In this document: positions 45,771-61,252 of the stretch, piece by piece
How the letters are laid out: every line of letters begins with the position of its first letter
Position numbering within the stretch: the first letter of the stretch is position 1
Origin: Trematomus loennbergii
Lineage: Eukaryota > Chordata > Actinopteri > Perciformes > Nototheniidae
Assembly (NCBI GenBank): GCA_012861695.1
Contig: JAAOOA010000033.1
Location: forward strand, 14,716,434-14,780,433
Length of the DNA stretch: 64,000 nucleotides
Direction: 5' to 3'
Program-made: the position numbers and the translations under genes
The notes under the pieces: generated by a model
Seen by the model: only the letters and a program-made list of their open reading frames with translations
The model's database searches: none
Told to the model about the DNA's origin: nothing

Positions 45771-48700
45771 AGTTGTAAAGTATGGATGAACAGAGCAGAA
45801 ATAAAATAAAAACTAACATTTAAAAACATTTACCATTTAAAATGTAAAAGCTTGAGCTAGTTCAAGTTTTCAACATTCAGATTACTGTATTGAAAGTTAT
45901 ATATTTTTAAATAAATATTGTAAAATGGATCATCTTGATGAAGTCACAGTTCAATTAATTTAATGCAGGGTAAACTGTTTGCATTTCACACATTTAGAAA
46001 TGCATTTTTAATAACCTATGTACATTAAATGTAAACACCTCATGTTCTTCCATCTGGTGCTCAGTACAGCATAGTTCAAATAACAAACTTTAATAGCTGC
46101 CGCCTCCCTCCGCCTTCAGCATAATGACAATACAAGACAGTGTATTGTACTTGTGGTCTGGAGGAGATATGCATGTGTTTCTATAAGCTCAGATCACGGT
46201 TATTAACAGAGCTGTCACTCAACACCCACATACCCCCACATGTGTGCGCTCGGTACATTTAGCACAGATTCATAACTACAACTTAAGAGTTCATCTGCTT
46301 ACTCATGCATTAAAGCTTGCAAATAAGCTTTCAACCCGCACCGTGTAATTACAGTGAAGGTAGAGGGCGGAATACAAAGTTTAAAATTAGCAGCGGGTCG
46401 CATGCGAATAAGAAAAAGAACAAAATGTGAAGAGAAACTAGAGACCATCTTGGGATTGGATCACAAGTGGTGCCAGGGTGTAAAGTGAGTGGGCCTCTCC
46501 CCCACTTCCTACTCTCCTACTCTATTGCTCACATCAGACCCATCTTCAAACTAAACCTTAGATAGGATCTAAACTAAATACCTGTAAAGTTTCATGACTG
46601 CAAGTGGCACGGTTGAAAACTGTCCACAACCACATAAACAATACAACAACAATAGAATATGGATGGGCAAGCAGGTGCATCCCAACCAATGAGCCGTGTG
46701 CTGGACTCAGACCAAAATCATTTCTGCTGTAGTGGATAAGGAAACATATTTAACCCAGTTATGAGCTATGAGATAATCAATGTTCAACCATCCTTTATAC
46801 TTTTTCCATTTGCTTTAAATTAGAGCGCCTAAACCCAAAGGTCTTTTATTTTTCTACTAAAGTGGCTGAAATGAAACAGCAACATGTTAAACCCCTGTAT
46901 GTTTGGTTATGCAGTACATTTCTGTATTTCTTTGCTTAGGGATATTGATGTAACACTGACGTACTTCATTGCCAAACAAATCGTTTTTCAACATTAGTAA
47001 AAACAGTACCCATATTAATCAGTTTTTTTAATTTACAAAATCAAACAAAAGCTGAAATGCATTCATGAACAACTACACTTCATCAATTTCACCTTAGTTC
47101 ACTTTAGTTTTTGTATCTTGATCAGATCAAGCAGCTCTGAAATTTCTTTTTGTTTCACTCTATCAGTTTGATCATTTTTTAATTTTTCATGTTCGTTTTC
47201 CCAAGGTGCACTTAGGAAGTTTGCACACAAGCTTCTTGAAATCGCTTATTTTGGATTGTAGATATAGAAAAGTCTCTTTTCGATTCATGCCATAGTGAAC
47301 AAATGAATTTCCTCCATGTTTAAGCCTTTTAATTTAATGAGAGGTGCAGCGATGTTTTCCTTTTATCCCACTGTCTTTTGTTGACCTTGACCATACCGTT
47401 AATAAGTGCATTCACGAAAGTAAATATATACTTTTTTCCCATGTAAGGATAATCAAATAGATTTCTGATCCCTTCCCAGACATTTGACTTTTCCTCCTTT
47501 TTCATTTTCATCTGCTGTGACCTACTCTCCTCAGCTGATTCATTACTACCCTGTGATAAGACGGCAATAAGCGAGGAATCATTTCATTATTCATCTCCCT
47601 TGTTCCCTCCAAATTTCCCTCTCTGCCTCTTCACTCATTCATAAAGATGAAATTGGAGTTGGCTTATTCCTCTCCAGAGCCTGCTCCACTTCTACCCCCT
47701 TAATGTCTTGGCCCATCAATTTGTGTCAGTCTCCATTCGGCTCTCTGCAGGGCCTCGCTCTCTTTGCGTGATGTGGCCTCTCTCTCTGTCTCCATCTGCT
47801 CCTCTCCTCCACCTGACTCATTCGTCTCTCTTTCCACAGCTTCCTCCACCTCCACGTTTTATTCTGCCCTCCTGCCTTCTTCTGACCTTCTCTGTCCTCT
47901 TTCATGCAGGCCGGCTTTGTCTTTTCCACCTGGATCTCACTCCCTTTTTCCTCCTTGTTTATATGTGTCAAAGCTGAAGCTGAAGCACTTCAGGAAAGCT
48001 CTTATTCACTCTCTGCACTCCTAAACCGTCTTTGACCCCAATTCCTTCCGCTTTTTCTCCCACCACAAAGGATTTTGTCTCCTCTCTCAAAGGGAACGCT
48101 GACAAAAAGCTGAGAGATCTTCTCCCGACAGCTCAGCAGCTATCATTAACTCCTTTTATAACTGATGCATGCTTGACACCTCTCTCATCTCCTTAGAAAT
48201 CCTGAAAGCACGATGTGTGTGGAGCGGATAACGTGCAAGTTCTGTCTGATGTTATTATTTAAAGCTGTGACTTCCAGATCCAGTCGAGACCATCTTGACA
48301 TCTTACTGGGTTAATCCATCTCTGGGGCTTGCTGTGTGTGAGAAAGATTCGAGTTTCATCTTTAAATTTCCCCTCCATGAAGTGACTTTTACACTCTGCA
48401 CAAATCTGTCTTTATCGTGGTTATTCATTTCGTTGCGTTACATGGTTGTCAAAATGATCACTGTATTGTGCTTTATTCAGATTGATGTTTCTAATTTGGT
48501 ATATTTGTGATGGCTGGGAGTTTTTAGCGGAAAGAAAAGTGGTGTGAAAATAAACCTTTTGGATATTGCCCCTGCAAGTGGTCATCAATAATCCAGGATA
48601 CCAAGGAAAAAGATTGCCAGTGTAAGAAGGTTGGTTAAACTGGAATTTTCTACATGCAACCTGTGCATCTTGAAGGCAAATGATCCTTCTTCAGCTGAAG

Positions 48701-50940
48701 ATTATATGTTAAAATCCATGTACCTACTTGCTCACATTCAGTGTGACAGCTCCCAACATATCTTTAAAGACCCTCTTAAAAGTATTTAATCCCGCACTGG
48801 GAGCACATGTGAGCTACATCACATGAAACTTCATTTGGATTATTACTGTCAAACTACTGCAACTAATACCATGGTTTACAAGCATATTTTGAGTGATACC
48901 GTACAGCGGTATGGTAATGTTTTCAAATAAACTCTGTAAAATCCTCTACCTGAGCTGAGGAGATGTCTGCATCTATATCATACACAAATCTCAACATACA
49001 GTAAAACTCATACAGTGTTCTCCAAGACACACAGAGCAAGACTTACACAGCATCCCAGAGATGTTTTAAGAAACCTTAAGCCACACAAAGAGGAAGGATA
49101 TTTCAGTTTAGTCGGTGCAATGCTGGAATTTAAGGAAGGAAGGAGCTGGATGTGACAGAAAAGCACAAACTGTGCATCAGTCTGTACAATATGATCTCCT
49201 CCTGTACAGCATGATCTGTCCAAACAAACATCCGAAAAAACAGGGTTACCCACGAATCTTAAACTCACAATTTGCCGCCTCTGCACCCATCCCCCACACA
49301 TACACCTCTGCCTCCTGGATCAATAAACAGAGGTCACATCAATTAAGAGGAAGTCTAATCTTATTTTTTGTAATTGCCTTAGATAGCATGTTGTTGGCAA
49401 AGAGCAGCGTTGTGCACTGAAGTCACAGAGAATGCAGATGTTCTCACTGCAGGTGGGACACTGCTTTAAATGTTTTTACAAAAAGCCTTGGCACACAGTC
49501 TCATTTCTAAAGGGAAGAGGGAACAGTCATCAGATTTGGGCTTGAATGTAAACAAGTACTTACATGATTACTGTTTTGATTGACACCCTCTCCACCTTGA
49601 ACATGTGATTTGCACTGTAGATGTTTTTTTCTGCACAGCTGGTTCCTGTGTGAAAGCATTATTAGAGGGCGGATGTGAAAAGCAGAAGATTGATATGGAC
49701 ATTTAGGGGTCACAGTTTAGAGGCTGAGTGTCAGCAGAGTGAACATTGTGTTTAGTGGTGCCGATCACACTGAGACACATCGCCTCCAAGAGGACCAAGC
49801 TGCACACTACAGCGCTCTTTTAAGAAAACATGCAAAAGAACGTGTGTTTATAAGGTCAAATATGAAATCTAACTCAGAAATTAAAGATGAAATCATGATT
49901 TCTTATGTCCTTTTACAGCAGTAAAAATCCCTGCTGTAGTTGTTGTGGTGAAATTCTGCCAATCACAGTGGCCAGTGTACTTTTAACTTTTTTTTTACAA
50001 TGTTACTGTCATATTCAGTATATTCTATCAAGCAAAAAAGTGTTCCTTCTCTATATCTGAGGTCATACTATACAGATGTTATTCATCCAACTTCTGAAAC
50101 TGTACAATACTTTCTTGGCTGAAACTGCTGCATTCACTTGTCTAAGAAGAACAAAAGACTGTAAATAATGATATAGTGGGCACCTGGCACAGATTCACAG
50201 ACTGAAAGTGGAGAGAAGGTTGGGAATAAATGAGGAATTTAAACAGATGTTCCCTGCTGCGTCTGACTGGTATTTTGTCCTAAAGGATCAGGCACTGCTG
50301 GACCACCTGTGGTCTTAATCTAGGCTTTTCTATTCATCCACATATCTCATCATCCGGTTCAAAACTTTTCCTGTTTATTAATACAACATTGACAGTGCGC
50401 AAGATCCGTTCTTTATCATTTCTCTGAGGGTTGCTTTTCAAACAAGGATATGAAATATTAAATGTATGATTTCCTTTCAGCTGACACACTGCTCAGTTTG
50501 TGGAAACCCAGTTTCAAGGACCTACAGCACACAATCACCTTAGCATTTAGCTTCAAGCTGGCTTTTGGCCACAGGAGCTTTTACAGAAATATGCAAACAT
50601 AATCAGGGCCTGCAGTCCCATGTCTAATACAATGAATGAAGGCAATACATTAACAGAGGTTAAAAGGATAAGAAGCATCTTGGGCTTGCCTCCAACATTT
50701 AAGATTTAATGATTTTACTCTCTTGATAATCTTATTCTTCAACTAAAAGGTTAAACATGGGCATGTTTTGGTTTTTCACATTAGCATCATGACATTTTAG
50801 GATGAAGGACAAAATAGACTGCCTTTGCGTACAAATCACATATCTTAATATGTCTGTTAAGTGTTTGTCTCCACAGCAGAGAATATAATACATATTTATT
50901 TTATGATGGTGATCCCTTTGTTTAGCCAGTAAAAACAAGT
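45771..50940. other. Connexin-tagln intergenic DNA, middle part
   Basis: No gene recognised. A C/T-rich stretch at about 47560-48060 gives long but low-complexity frames on both strands, which I reject. The rest is AT-rich spacer. Confidence 0.45.
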
Positions 50941-51240
50941 GTCGGCAGCTATGCTAGCAGCTCTGTGAGCTAAATGCTAAAACCCTCACAATGCTAACAT
51001 GCTAAGGTTTAGAAGTTATGTATACCATTCAATTTGGTTATTAGCGCTGAAACAAAGTCCATCTGAGGCTGATGGGAATGTCATTAGTTTTGCATGTATG
51101 GAACATTTTAAACATTTTATCTGATGAAGGCAATCGATTAAACGTTTGGTAGGGGCATTAATGGTTGCATCCAATTTCATGTCAATCTATCTCACATTAC
51201 AGTCTGTTCCAAAGTAGTGGACCGGCCTAATAGCCGACCA
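50941..51240. repeat. Diverged copy of a common fish dispersed repeat
   Basis: Contains the words GCTAAATGCTAA, CACAATGCTAACATGCTAAG, CTGAGGCTGATGGGAATGTC followed by ATTAGTTTTGCA, and CAATTTCATGTCAATCTAT, in the order I know from a very abundant teleost repeat. No coding capacity; class not assigned. Confidence 0.6.
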
Positions 51241-53915
51241 TTAGTATTGTCCAGACATTGTAATGTAGAGCTGTGTCAATAAAAATAAGTTTATTTTTGA
51301 CCACATAAAGCATACACCACTTAGAGTAGTAACAACGCTCTGAAAGTCAAAAACCACATGACCATGTGATGGAGCATCTAAATAGAGCATCCACATGTTG
51401 GGGGGTTTTATACCCAAAATAGGCTTGTACTTTAATAATACAGGCTTAAAAACAAACAACAAAAACCTTCACTTTTCTCTGACTATCCCCCTTAGTGCTC
51501 AGTTACTCTGTTTCTTTTCTATTTACGTGAAACAGCTTCAGATTTCACACCCTGATGACATTATAGTGTTGCGTCCACCATGCAGCACTTTTTCAATTAG
51601 CAGCTCTCAGCATGGGTATCAACACCCAGCAGTGCGTACCTGAAAATAAAACTATTGTGTTCAAAGGACAAGGTTGATTCTAGAGGATTAAACGTGAAAT
51701 AGTCCTTTTGATAAACAAAATCACATTTAAAGAATAGCTTGCTGAGCGTGGAATATAATGCTACATTTGGCTGTGTACCCCTGCAGTGGAGTTAAGTGCA
51801 CACCACAGAGGAAGAGGCAAAGTGTGGATGTCTGCTTTCTGCCCCCTGAGCCACCAGATGTTGCTGTAGTGCAGGAGCAGCCTGTAGAGACTCAGGAGGG
51901 CTGCTAAGCATCTGGAAAGGAAAGCTGCAAAACAAGCTGTAATTCATATTTCCTGCAAAGGCAGCATTTTGGGGATGAAAAGGTTTGAGTGATTTTAGGT
52001 ATATGGCAGGACGCCATCAAGTGCAGAAACAGGTACGTCTGCGGGATAAATACAAAACCAGGAGGAGGGAATTGCTCCTACTTTAAATTATGGGGTAGGG
52101 TGGGTGTAAGTTTACACTTCGCCCAGAACTCAACCACATGTGGAATTTCTCATCTGCGTGTATTTCACCTTTTTACAAGTTTGCTGGATCATTTTCCCAT
52201 GTTCTCACAGACACAGCTATCACAGGTTGAACATGAACAGTCCTCTTAGTAACAGCACCAGTGTCAACAGGTTCACTGTATCCCCTATCATGGGTTGCCA
52301 GGGAAGAAGAACTGAGATCATTTAGTAGTAATGCCTGAATGTAACAATAATCCACTACAGTTAAAAGTCAGATTCCAAATGAAAATTACCAAAGTATTAT
52401 TGCCAAAATGTATCCAAATTAAAAGTGCTTACTATGGAGCACGAGCCATTACTAGTATGCTATTTTAACCTTCAATTATATTAAAACAATCAATGATGAA
52501 AATAGTTGTTCATCGCAGCCCTTTATCAAAACTGACCCTTAAGTGAAATCCACATAAAAGCATTATTTTAATAAAAATAGTAAATGCTGAAAAATTGAAG
52601 ATAAAAAATTCCTTAATGTAAAAAAGCAATGAATGTATGATAAAATGAAATATTATTGTCAAATGATTTACCTTTTTTAAGCATGCATTTACTGCGTCAT
52701 AATGACATGTCAAATGTCTATTAGAAGGACAGTTATCTAGCTTTTCGGCTATAAGAAAGCGATTGAATTGTTACATTTAGAAAAAGGGCATTCGAAGATC
52801 ACAGACCTCAACCAAGGTTGTGTCCGTAAGAGAAGAATACTGTGTGCATCTGATCCAAAATGTAATGGGTTCTTCTTTGGCCCGTGCTCCACTCTTCCAC
52901 CCAGTTTTATGACAAATTGCTCCTTGTTGACAAACCAACAAAACGAACTAAAAACATAACCTCCTTGGCAGGGGTCAAAGGAAGGTGTGACTGCAGTGTT
53001 GTATAACAGAGGGCAGCACGACTTCTTTCTTTGTTTGATTTGTGTTTAACTAAGGCATTTTAAGGCTTCATAAGAGGCTGCTTCTGATTAACTGTATCTA
53101 CAAAATATAATCAAAAATCAAAATGTCACATCACATGTTCATGATCACTTTGAGTTCTTTTTAAGTTCACTTGATTAAAAAAAGATCCTAAACCCTCATG
53201 TGATCACAGTTTGTTCGCAGGAAAGAGGAAATGTTTAACTGCAACGAAACCCCACTCAGGTAGTGAGAATGATTAACTCTTTAAAGTCCTGGTGGTTAAA
53301 CATTAGCCTGTAGCCCTGCAGTTGAATAACACTAAACAAAGCTGACATGGCGTGTCTCAGCTACATGACTTCACACATGCCAGCTCCTGACATTGTTATC
53401 ACGTCTGATGTTTTATCTCGGAGCCCCGCCGGGTCCTGACATGCCTCTGAGGGAGTGTCTCTCCCTGTTGTCATGGAAACCGCCTAGATTTTCACCTCTG
53501 TGCTCAAATTAATGACAAAGGGACAAGAGTCACTTCCAGATGTCTGTGTTTACATCTCCAACTATTAGGTAAAGAAATGCTGTGACGTGTCATGACCTGT
53601 TTATTCCTCCTCTTTGTGTCTCAGCATGAAACTCAACAGAGAGGAAGAGATTTGCATTCAACAGCTGCCTGTTTATTTCAGACAAACAAACATCACCAGT
53701 TTGAATTAAGGCAATAAATAAACTCCTACTCGTGCCTCACTGCTCTCTAATTACTGTAACTCCCTTCCTGGGCAATATTCTCCAGGATTTTTATCATCCC
53801 TCCCTCTTAATCCTGTCTCATTCTTTAGTGGTGGAGGGAGACATTTGGAGAATTCTTTTCAGTGACCACACCAAACTCCCCGGTCACATGCCCACTTTTT
53901 CCTTCCCGGCCTTCT
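51241..53915. other. Intergenic DNA upstream of tagln
   Basis: No gene recognised. It includes an RFX-like word (GTTGTCATGGAAAC, 53467-53480). The last few hundred bases are presumably tagln promoter. Confidence 0.45.
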
Positions 53916-53926
53916 CCTAAATAAGG
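53916..53926. promoter_or_regulatory. CArG-like SRF element in the tagln promoter
   Basis: CCTAAATAAGG is a CArG-like box with seven instead of six A/T bases, about 180-270 bases before the leader exon. Mammalian TAGLN is driven by two SRF-binding CArG boxes at similar distances. The extra base makes this match imperfect. Confidence 0.35.
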
Positions 53927-54002
53927 AATTACAATCTGAGTGAGGAACAGGGAGAAAGAGCAAAGGGGCGGGCCCTAGAGTGAAATAAGAGGATGTGAGG
54001 CA

Positions 54003-54004
<2 letters not shown>

Positions 54005-54039
<35 letters not shown>
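54005..54039. repeat. CT microsatellite
   Basis: About 17 CT units, close upstream of the tagln leader exon. A TATA-like TATATT follows at 54065-54070. Confidence 0.95.
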
Positions 54040-54043
<4 letters not shown>

Positions 54044-54094
54044 CTTTTGAATGTGGTGAAGTCATATATTACAGACGAGGGTGTTTGCTGTATT

Positions 54095-54187
54095 TGTATT
54101 GGCCGTCCTGAGTGGTGCACTCTGTACTGTGTAGGAAGAAGAAGAAGCGCGAGAACACACCTATTCACCTGAAAGCTACTACACAAC
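54095..54187 (+). other. tagln: 5' noncoding exon of tagln
   Basis: A strong donor (GTAAGTAA at 54188) closes a segment that starts about 25-30 bases after a TATA-like word. Vertebrate TAGLN has a noncoding first exon followed by a long intron, which fits the 4.4-kb gap to the coding exon at 58613. The 5' boundary is estimated. Confidence 0.5.
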
Positions 54188-55353
54188 GTAAGTAAACGCT
54201 TCTTGTTGTTTTTTCTCAGCCTCATTCAACAATCTCAGCTTTCTGGTTTCTCGCTTCTTTGTTAAGCTTGTGGCTAACTCAATGCAGGAAACAAGAAAAA
54301 AAAAAAGGAGTGTAATGTATCACACACCCTCCCCTCGCTCCTTCCCTCTTACTCTTGTTTGATCTTTGTTCTTTTTTGTGTGTTTCTGTGTGGATCAGAT
54401 GATTTCTGAACAGCCCACTAGTTTGTACATTCCTGTGTTATATAATCCTGTTTCTTATCTACCTTTAGTTTCAGCACTTACAGTGTGAGGCCTCATAGCT
54501 TCATGGGTTCAGGCTGTAGTTAAATCTCTAATAAGAGAGCTTTCAACATGTAACCAGTATGCTCTAATAATATGTCATTTTCAAGTTTAATGCATGCTGT
54601 GAGCACCAGGCTGCTGGTTCAGGATATGGCAGTTAAACTGCGTATGTGTGCATCACATATGTTGTTACTTTTATGGTTCATGGTACAGTTTTATGTGTAG
54701 GCGAGCGCTCCATGCATGTGACATAACTTGAAGACTGTGACGTTGGGCTGTTCTCACTATCTTCAGTGATAAAACTGATAGATACAGAGTGAATTCACAG
54801 TCTAGGTCGTCAGCAGCAGCTGCTCAAGTATCGTTAATCCATTGTGTTCACATCACAAAACTTGCCAAATGCCCTTTAGCCTTTTGCGAAATGACTCAAA
54901 AAGCAAATATGATGAGTTTTGATGCTATTGAGTTGACTCAGAAAATAACTGCGATGATGCAGTTTTATGCAGCCCTGTCGCAATAACAAGAATGTTGTGA
55001 AACATCTTGAACGGATGACTGCGAGTTACTATGATACAAAGTGGAGAATTTGGGCGGGGCGGGATACGACAAATATATAAATAATAACTGGAGTTGCATC
55101 TGAGTACACACTTAACCCTCTAATGACCCACAGGAGCAGATGAGTGTAATGAGGGAAGAGATATAAAGGATTGAGTAAGAGGATTTGTGAAAGTCAGTCA
55201 CATCAGTACGCAGCGGTTTTTTATTTCACTGTTGTTTCGAGTTAGGACGCTAAAAAGAAAAGATAAAAAAGAAAACCTATCAGTGTGGTTTGTACTGCAG
55301 CGTAGGCGGACTGTTTGACGTTTAGCTGTGGTCAAAATGACAAACATCTTCAG

Positions 55354-55494
55354 TTAAAGGTGGGGTAGGTAAGTTTGAGAAACCGGCTCGAGATTGGGGC
55401 TCTGTAAGGAAGTGGCAGATTTTTTCCGGTTGTGTATTTTCAAATTCTAGCGCACTCGAGCTGGTTTCTCCAAAATTACCTACCCCACCTTTAA
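55354..55494. mobile_element. MITE-like element, family A copy 2 (internally deleted)
   Basis: Starts TTAAAGGTGGGGTAGGTAAG and ends with TTACCTACCCCACCTTTAA, a near-perfect inverted terminal repeat. Its interior corresponds to the outer parts of copies 1 and 3, so the middle (about 240-280 bases) has been lost. It is 141 bp long. Confidence 0.85.
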
Positions 55495-57440
55495 GTTGTT
55501 AATGCAGCTGGTGTATAGTAAGCTTTATATATAGACTTCCAGAATTTAACTGTGTAGCAATTATAATAAACTCTTTAAGTAATTCGTATATTATAATAGT
55601 CAAACAGTAACACTTTGTAAGCCATGTGATGACAGGTGAAGACGCTGAAGCATTGAACGCTGAAGCATTGAAGTGCGCAGATCAAAAGTGTATGTTGTAG
55701 AATAATTCACTACAACATATTAAGACACATTAATTTAGATGTGGAAACTAAAGACACTAATTTAAAGAAATGTGGGTAGGAAATGAAAACGTGTAACTTT
55801 AGTTACTCTTTGCCAGAGCATGTTTGAGCAAGTTTAATAACAACACACATCTCTGTTTAATGACGCATTGGTTTTTGTGGGGTGTTGTAGCTGCTACTCT
55901 ATGATTACAAGATGTTCCCATTGAGTACTCTGCCACTCCTATTTCATTTCTAAAGTCTACAGGTCTACAAAATCTTCCAAAACATGCACTCAAACCCCTT
56001 TACACACTCGCCTTTGAATGGCTGTGCTATTATGCTAGTTCGCACCTTAAAAGTAACTTTAAAAGTAAAAATCGGTCCCACAAATGGTAGATATCAGTGC
56101 AGAGTTACAGAGTTATGATCCAATCAGCAGTTGACATGTGTAGTCCAGAGATCAGAGTACAGGTTACACCTAATCCTAAAGAACAAATACTTTGACTTCA
56201 TGAAACTCCCAGAAATAAATCTGGATGTTTGCAGCTGCTGGATGTTCTCTGGGCGTGCCAGGACAAACAGATGGCAGTCCTCATGCAATTGAGAAAGAGG
56301 TTATCGAGTGTTTAGATATTTACTTTACTCATGTTGTTGTCGCAAACTGGTTTTGGAGTCACTCAGCGGACAGGAAGTAGCTTCTTCTCCACTTAACCAC
56401 TGCAACCTCAAGACAATGAACAGAGCCACAAGTGTGATCTATGGCAGCACAGGCTCCAGCGTGGGACTGTAGACACAAGGAAGATTTGTCATACCATTAC
56501 CACATATTGTTTAAAACTGAGAAGCCTCTGTTTTGCAAGATATGTAATAGATGAACATATCTATCTATATAATAAATCTGAGATTTTTGAACAATCTAAC
56601 ATGAACATGAATAAAATGCAACAAACTAGTACAGTTTCCCTGAAGGGCAGAACATATACAGCACCAAAAATGTGTTTGCATATTTGGCAGAAAGAAAAGG
56701 CAATCAAGATGATTTTCCTATCAGCTAAAAACATCTCCATATTTTAATACACTTTCCTAGTTTTTCGGAAATCTGAGTGAATTACATAACTCTAATAATC
56801 AGATCTGCAAAAGCAATAGCTGCAGCATGGTGGTTAACACGTACGTCTTGAACTTTCATGTTTTAACAGGCTTCGTGTTTTTTTCTCCTGCTTAAAGATT
56901 GTTCCCATAGTGATCAGCAGTGTGTTGTTTTGTTTAGAGTCATGCACACACATTCTGTAGCTACCTTTGTCAGGGAGGGAGGAAGGAAGTGACAGCCGAA
57001 TGAGCAAACAGGATGCAGGTAGCGAGGCAGTTCTGCTGAAGCCAACAGGAAGCTCAGACTGCATTAATAAGTGAGATAGGCCAACCATAATGACTAACAG
57101 CAGGGTAGTCATTCTTTAAGACATTAAGCATTGTTCAACATCCATGGTACAAAATGTCTTTGTTAAATAGAGACACTGACATGGTGAGGATAATGCCATT
57201 TCAAAGCTTCAATCTGTGGTTGTTTACTTCACGAGATAGTTATTAAAAGTGCACATTGTAGCGTCATGATTAATAAAGAAGATGAAGGACTCCATTAGAA
57301 TGAAATACCCTAATGTATTATAAAAGGCACACTCACTTGTGTATGTCCTTGTTCTGTCCTTTACTGTTATTTGGATTCTTTCCCTATTGCCTTCACTTTC
57401 AGGTGGAGAGTTAGATAAAAAGATCATAACCACCTGAAGG

Positions 57441-57800
57441 TTAGCTTAGCTTGGCATAAGAAATGGAAACAGGTAAAAAACGGTGGTTTGGATCCAAAGG
57501 TTAATTTGCCTACTAGCACCTCTTTAGCTCATACAACAAAAAATAATTGAATGATTACAATCTAGTGTTTTCTGAGGGCTTATGTGCTATTGTTTGATTT
57601 GGAGCAGTACATTAGAGTTAACTGTACACTTCCTGTGATTGACCCTTGGAGGTTCTGGTTAGCAAACTTCAGACAAAGCTAGGCTAGCTGTCTTAATGCT
57701 AGGCTAAGCTAACCAGCCTTTGACTTTAGCTTCATATTGAACTCACAAATATAACAATGGTTGGTATCAATGTTCTCATATAACTCAATGACAAAGTGAA
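57441..57800. repeat. Diverged fish dispersed repeat
   Basis: Opens TTAGCTTAGCTTGGCATAAG then AAATGGAAACAGG, and closes with GGTATCAATGTTCTCATATA then ACTCAATGACAAAG. I recognise these as the two ends of a common percomorph repeat. The middle has GCTAGCTG and GCTAAGCTAACCAGCC words. Non-coding. Confidence 0.55.
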
Positions 57801-57875
57801 GGATTGTATTTTTCAACATTTTTAAATAATAGTTCAACCATGAGCACTAATTCCCTGATTTCAACACTTACACCC

Positions 57876-58259
57876 TTAAAGGTAGGGTAGGTAAGTTTGA
57901 GAAACCGGCTCGAGATACACTTTTTGTGATATTCCATGGAATGCTCTTAACGTCCCGATAGCAATGAATATCTTAAGTGCTTTGACAAAAAATCCATAAA
58001 AAAATTTCATCTGTGGAAGCCGTAGTACTGTAAAAAGCACGACCAATCATTTTAGCCGGCCCGGCTAAAATAACTGGATGGCCTACCTGCCTGTCAGCCT
58101 TCCATCTGTGCACAAACTTATCTCGTGCCCTCATTGGTCATGTGCGCGTTCGTGTGTGTTGGAGGAGGGGCTCTGTAAGGAAGTTGCAGATTTTCTCCGG
58201 TTGTGTATTTTCAAATTCTAGCGATATCGAGCCGGTTTCTCAAACTTACCTACCTTTAA
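57876..58259. mobile_element. MITE-like element, family A copy 3 (inverted)
   Basis: Terminal inverted repeats TTAAAGGTAGGGTAGGTAAG and the complement of CAAACTTACCTACCTTTAA. The interior reads as the reverse complement of copy 1, including the near-palindrome around AGCCGGCCCGGCT. It ends about 350 bases before the tagln coding exon. Confidence 0.85.
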
Positions 58260-58619
58260 TATATAAATATTATTAACCTAAGCTAACCTAACAGTTTGAA
58301 CAGTTTAATTGCTCTTGGAACATGTGAGGACAAGTTAAACAAAAACAGAAAAACATATTCTGAACATTTTAAATCCATACGTTCCCAAAAAACAAGGTCT
58401 AACTCACAATAGAAACACATTAACACACGCATTAGGCAGAAACAATTTGTTCTGACCGCAGGCCAGGACTGTGGGTCTGGATAGGGCAGGGACTTCACTC
58501 TGAACGGTTTGTCATCTATTAAATATCCATTTTGAAAGGACAGAATTAGCTGCCAAGGAGTACAGTTTGCTCAGCTACCTGTGTATCTAACAAAAATCTT
58601 CCCTCCCAACAGGGTCAAC

Positions 58620-60262
<1,643 letters not shown>

Positions 60263-61246
60263 ACCCTCCTCCAAGAAACTCCTTCTCCTGACTCTTACCT
60301 TGGCCATCAGGAGAAATGTAACCTGACTGTTTTCAAACATAACTGGACCAAAACCGGGACCAATGCACATTTATCATGTTTGGCACACATACATAGATCG
60401 ATACCTTTAACAGTGCAAGTGAACAATTAGACAGAGCATTTAACACAGTGAATTGTAAAGGATTTTCCTAAAGGATCATTCCAGTTGTTTTGCATGTTTT
60501 AACCCACTACCTAAAAAAGGAATGTGCTTTAGTTTTCTGAAAAACTTGATTTTAGATTACTGTTTTCACCAGATACGCAAAGGTTTCAGTTATTTTCAGT
60601 TCACTATAAAAAAGCACCTTGCAGAGACCTGTGACTTGCTTGAGACACATTTAACATAGTTTGCTTCAGTTTTTATTTCAACACCTACATTATTGCAGCA
60701 GGCAATTTCAAAAATCTGCCCGTTGGTGCATTCAAGGACACTCTGATATCTGACGATGTTTAATGGATGAAAAAAAACAAATCCATTATTTGACACGATG
60801 TCCATATTTGCTTGGTTGCAATTATACCACAAATGAATGCATCACTAAGGAGAGATTTGAAGAAGTCTGAACTAAACTGATATATAGCTAAAACCAAAAA
60901 AATGTGCCAAAGGGAAAATGATACACTGGTTAAGTGAATAGTGATAATGTTATCATAAGAAAGTTTGTCTCATTTGTTGTGTACTGGACTGGATTAAATT
61001 GCAACGTGGAAGGTAACAAGTGTAGTGTTGTGGTTTACAATCATTTTAAGCACACCATTTAAAATTATTAGGTATTATTAACAAACAAATCCACCGGTCT
61101 GGTCAAGTGTTATCGTTAAATACAGTTGTGTGTGTTTGACCTGCTCCATAACACAACCTGCAGTTAGTTAATTAATTTCCAACTCATCAAGATGTCAGTC
61201 CTTCTTTTTACAGTTTAATACATCTTATATAAAGGCTTGGCTTTGA

Positions 61247-61252
61247 AATAAA
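61247..61252 (+). terminator. Candidate poly(A) signal of tagln
   Basis: AATAAA about 985 bases past the stop codon. The stretch from 60263 to here is AT-rich, has no other gene, and can be read as the 3' UTR. Confidence 0.45.

Larger units (their letters stand above)
54188..58612 (+). other. First intron of tagln
   Basis: A 4.4-kb intron with two family A MITE-like copies and a diverged dispersed repeat near its 3' end. Between about 54200 and 55350 and between 55500 and 57430 I see no exon or repeat. Intron 1 of mammalian TAGLN carries smooth-muscle regulatory elements, but I could not identify any here. Confidence 0.5.

Noticed and set aside
47708..48024. Overlapping frames of 81-89 codons
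   Set aside because: CT-rich low-complexity DNA; translations are Ser/Leu/Pro or Lys/Glu runs without a domain.
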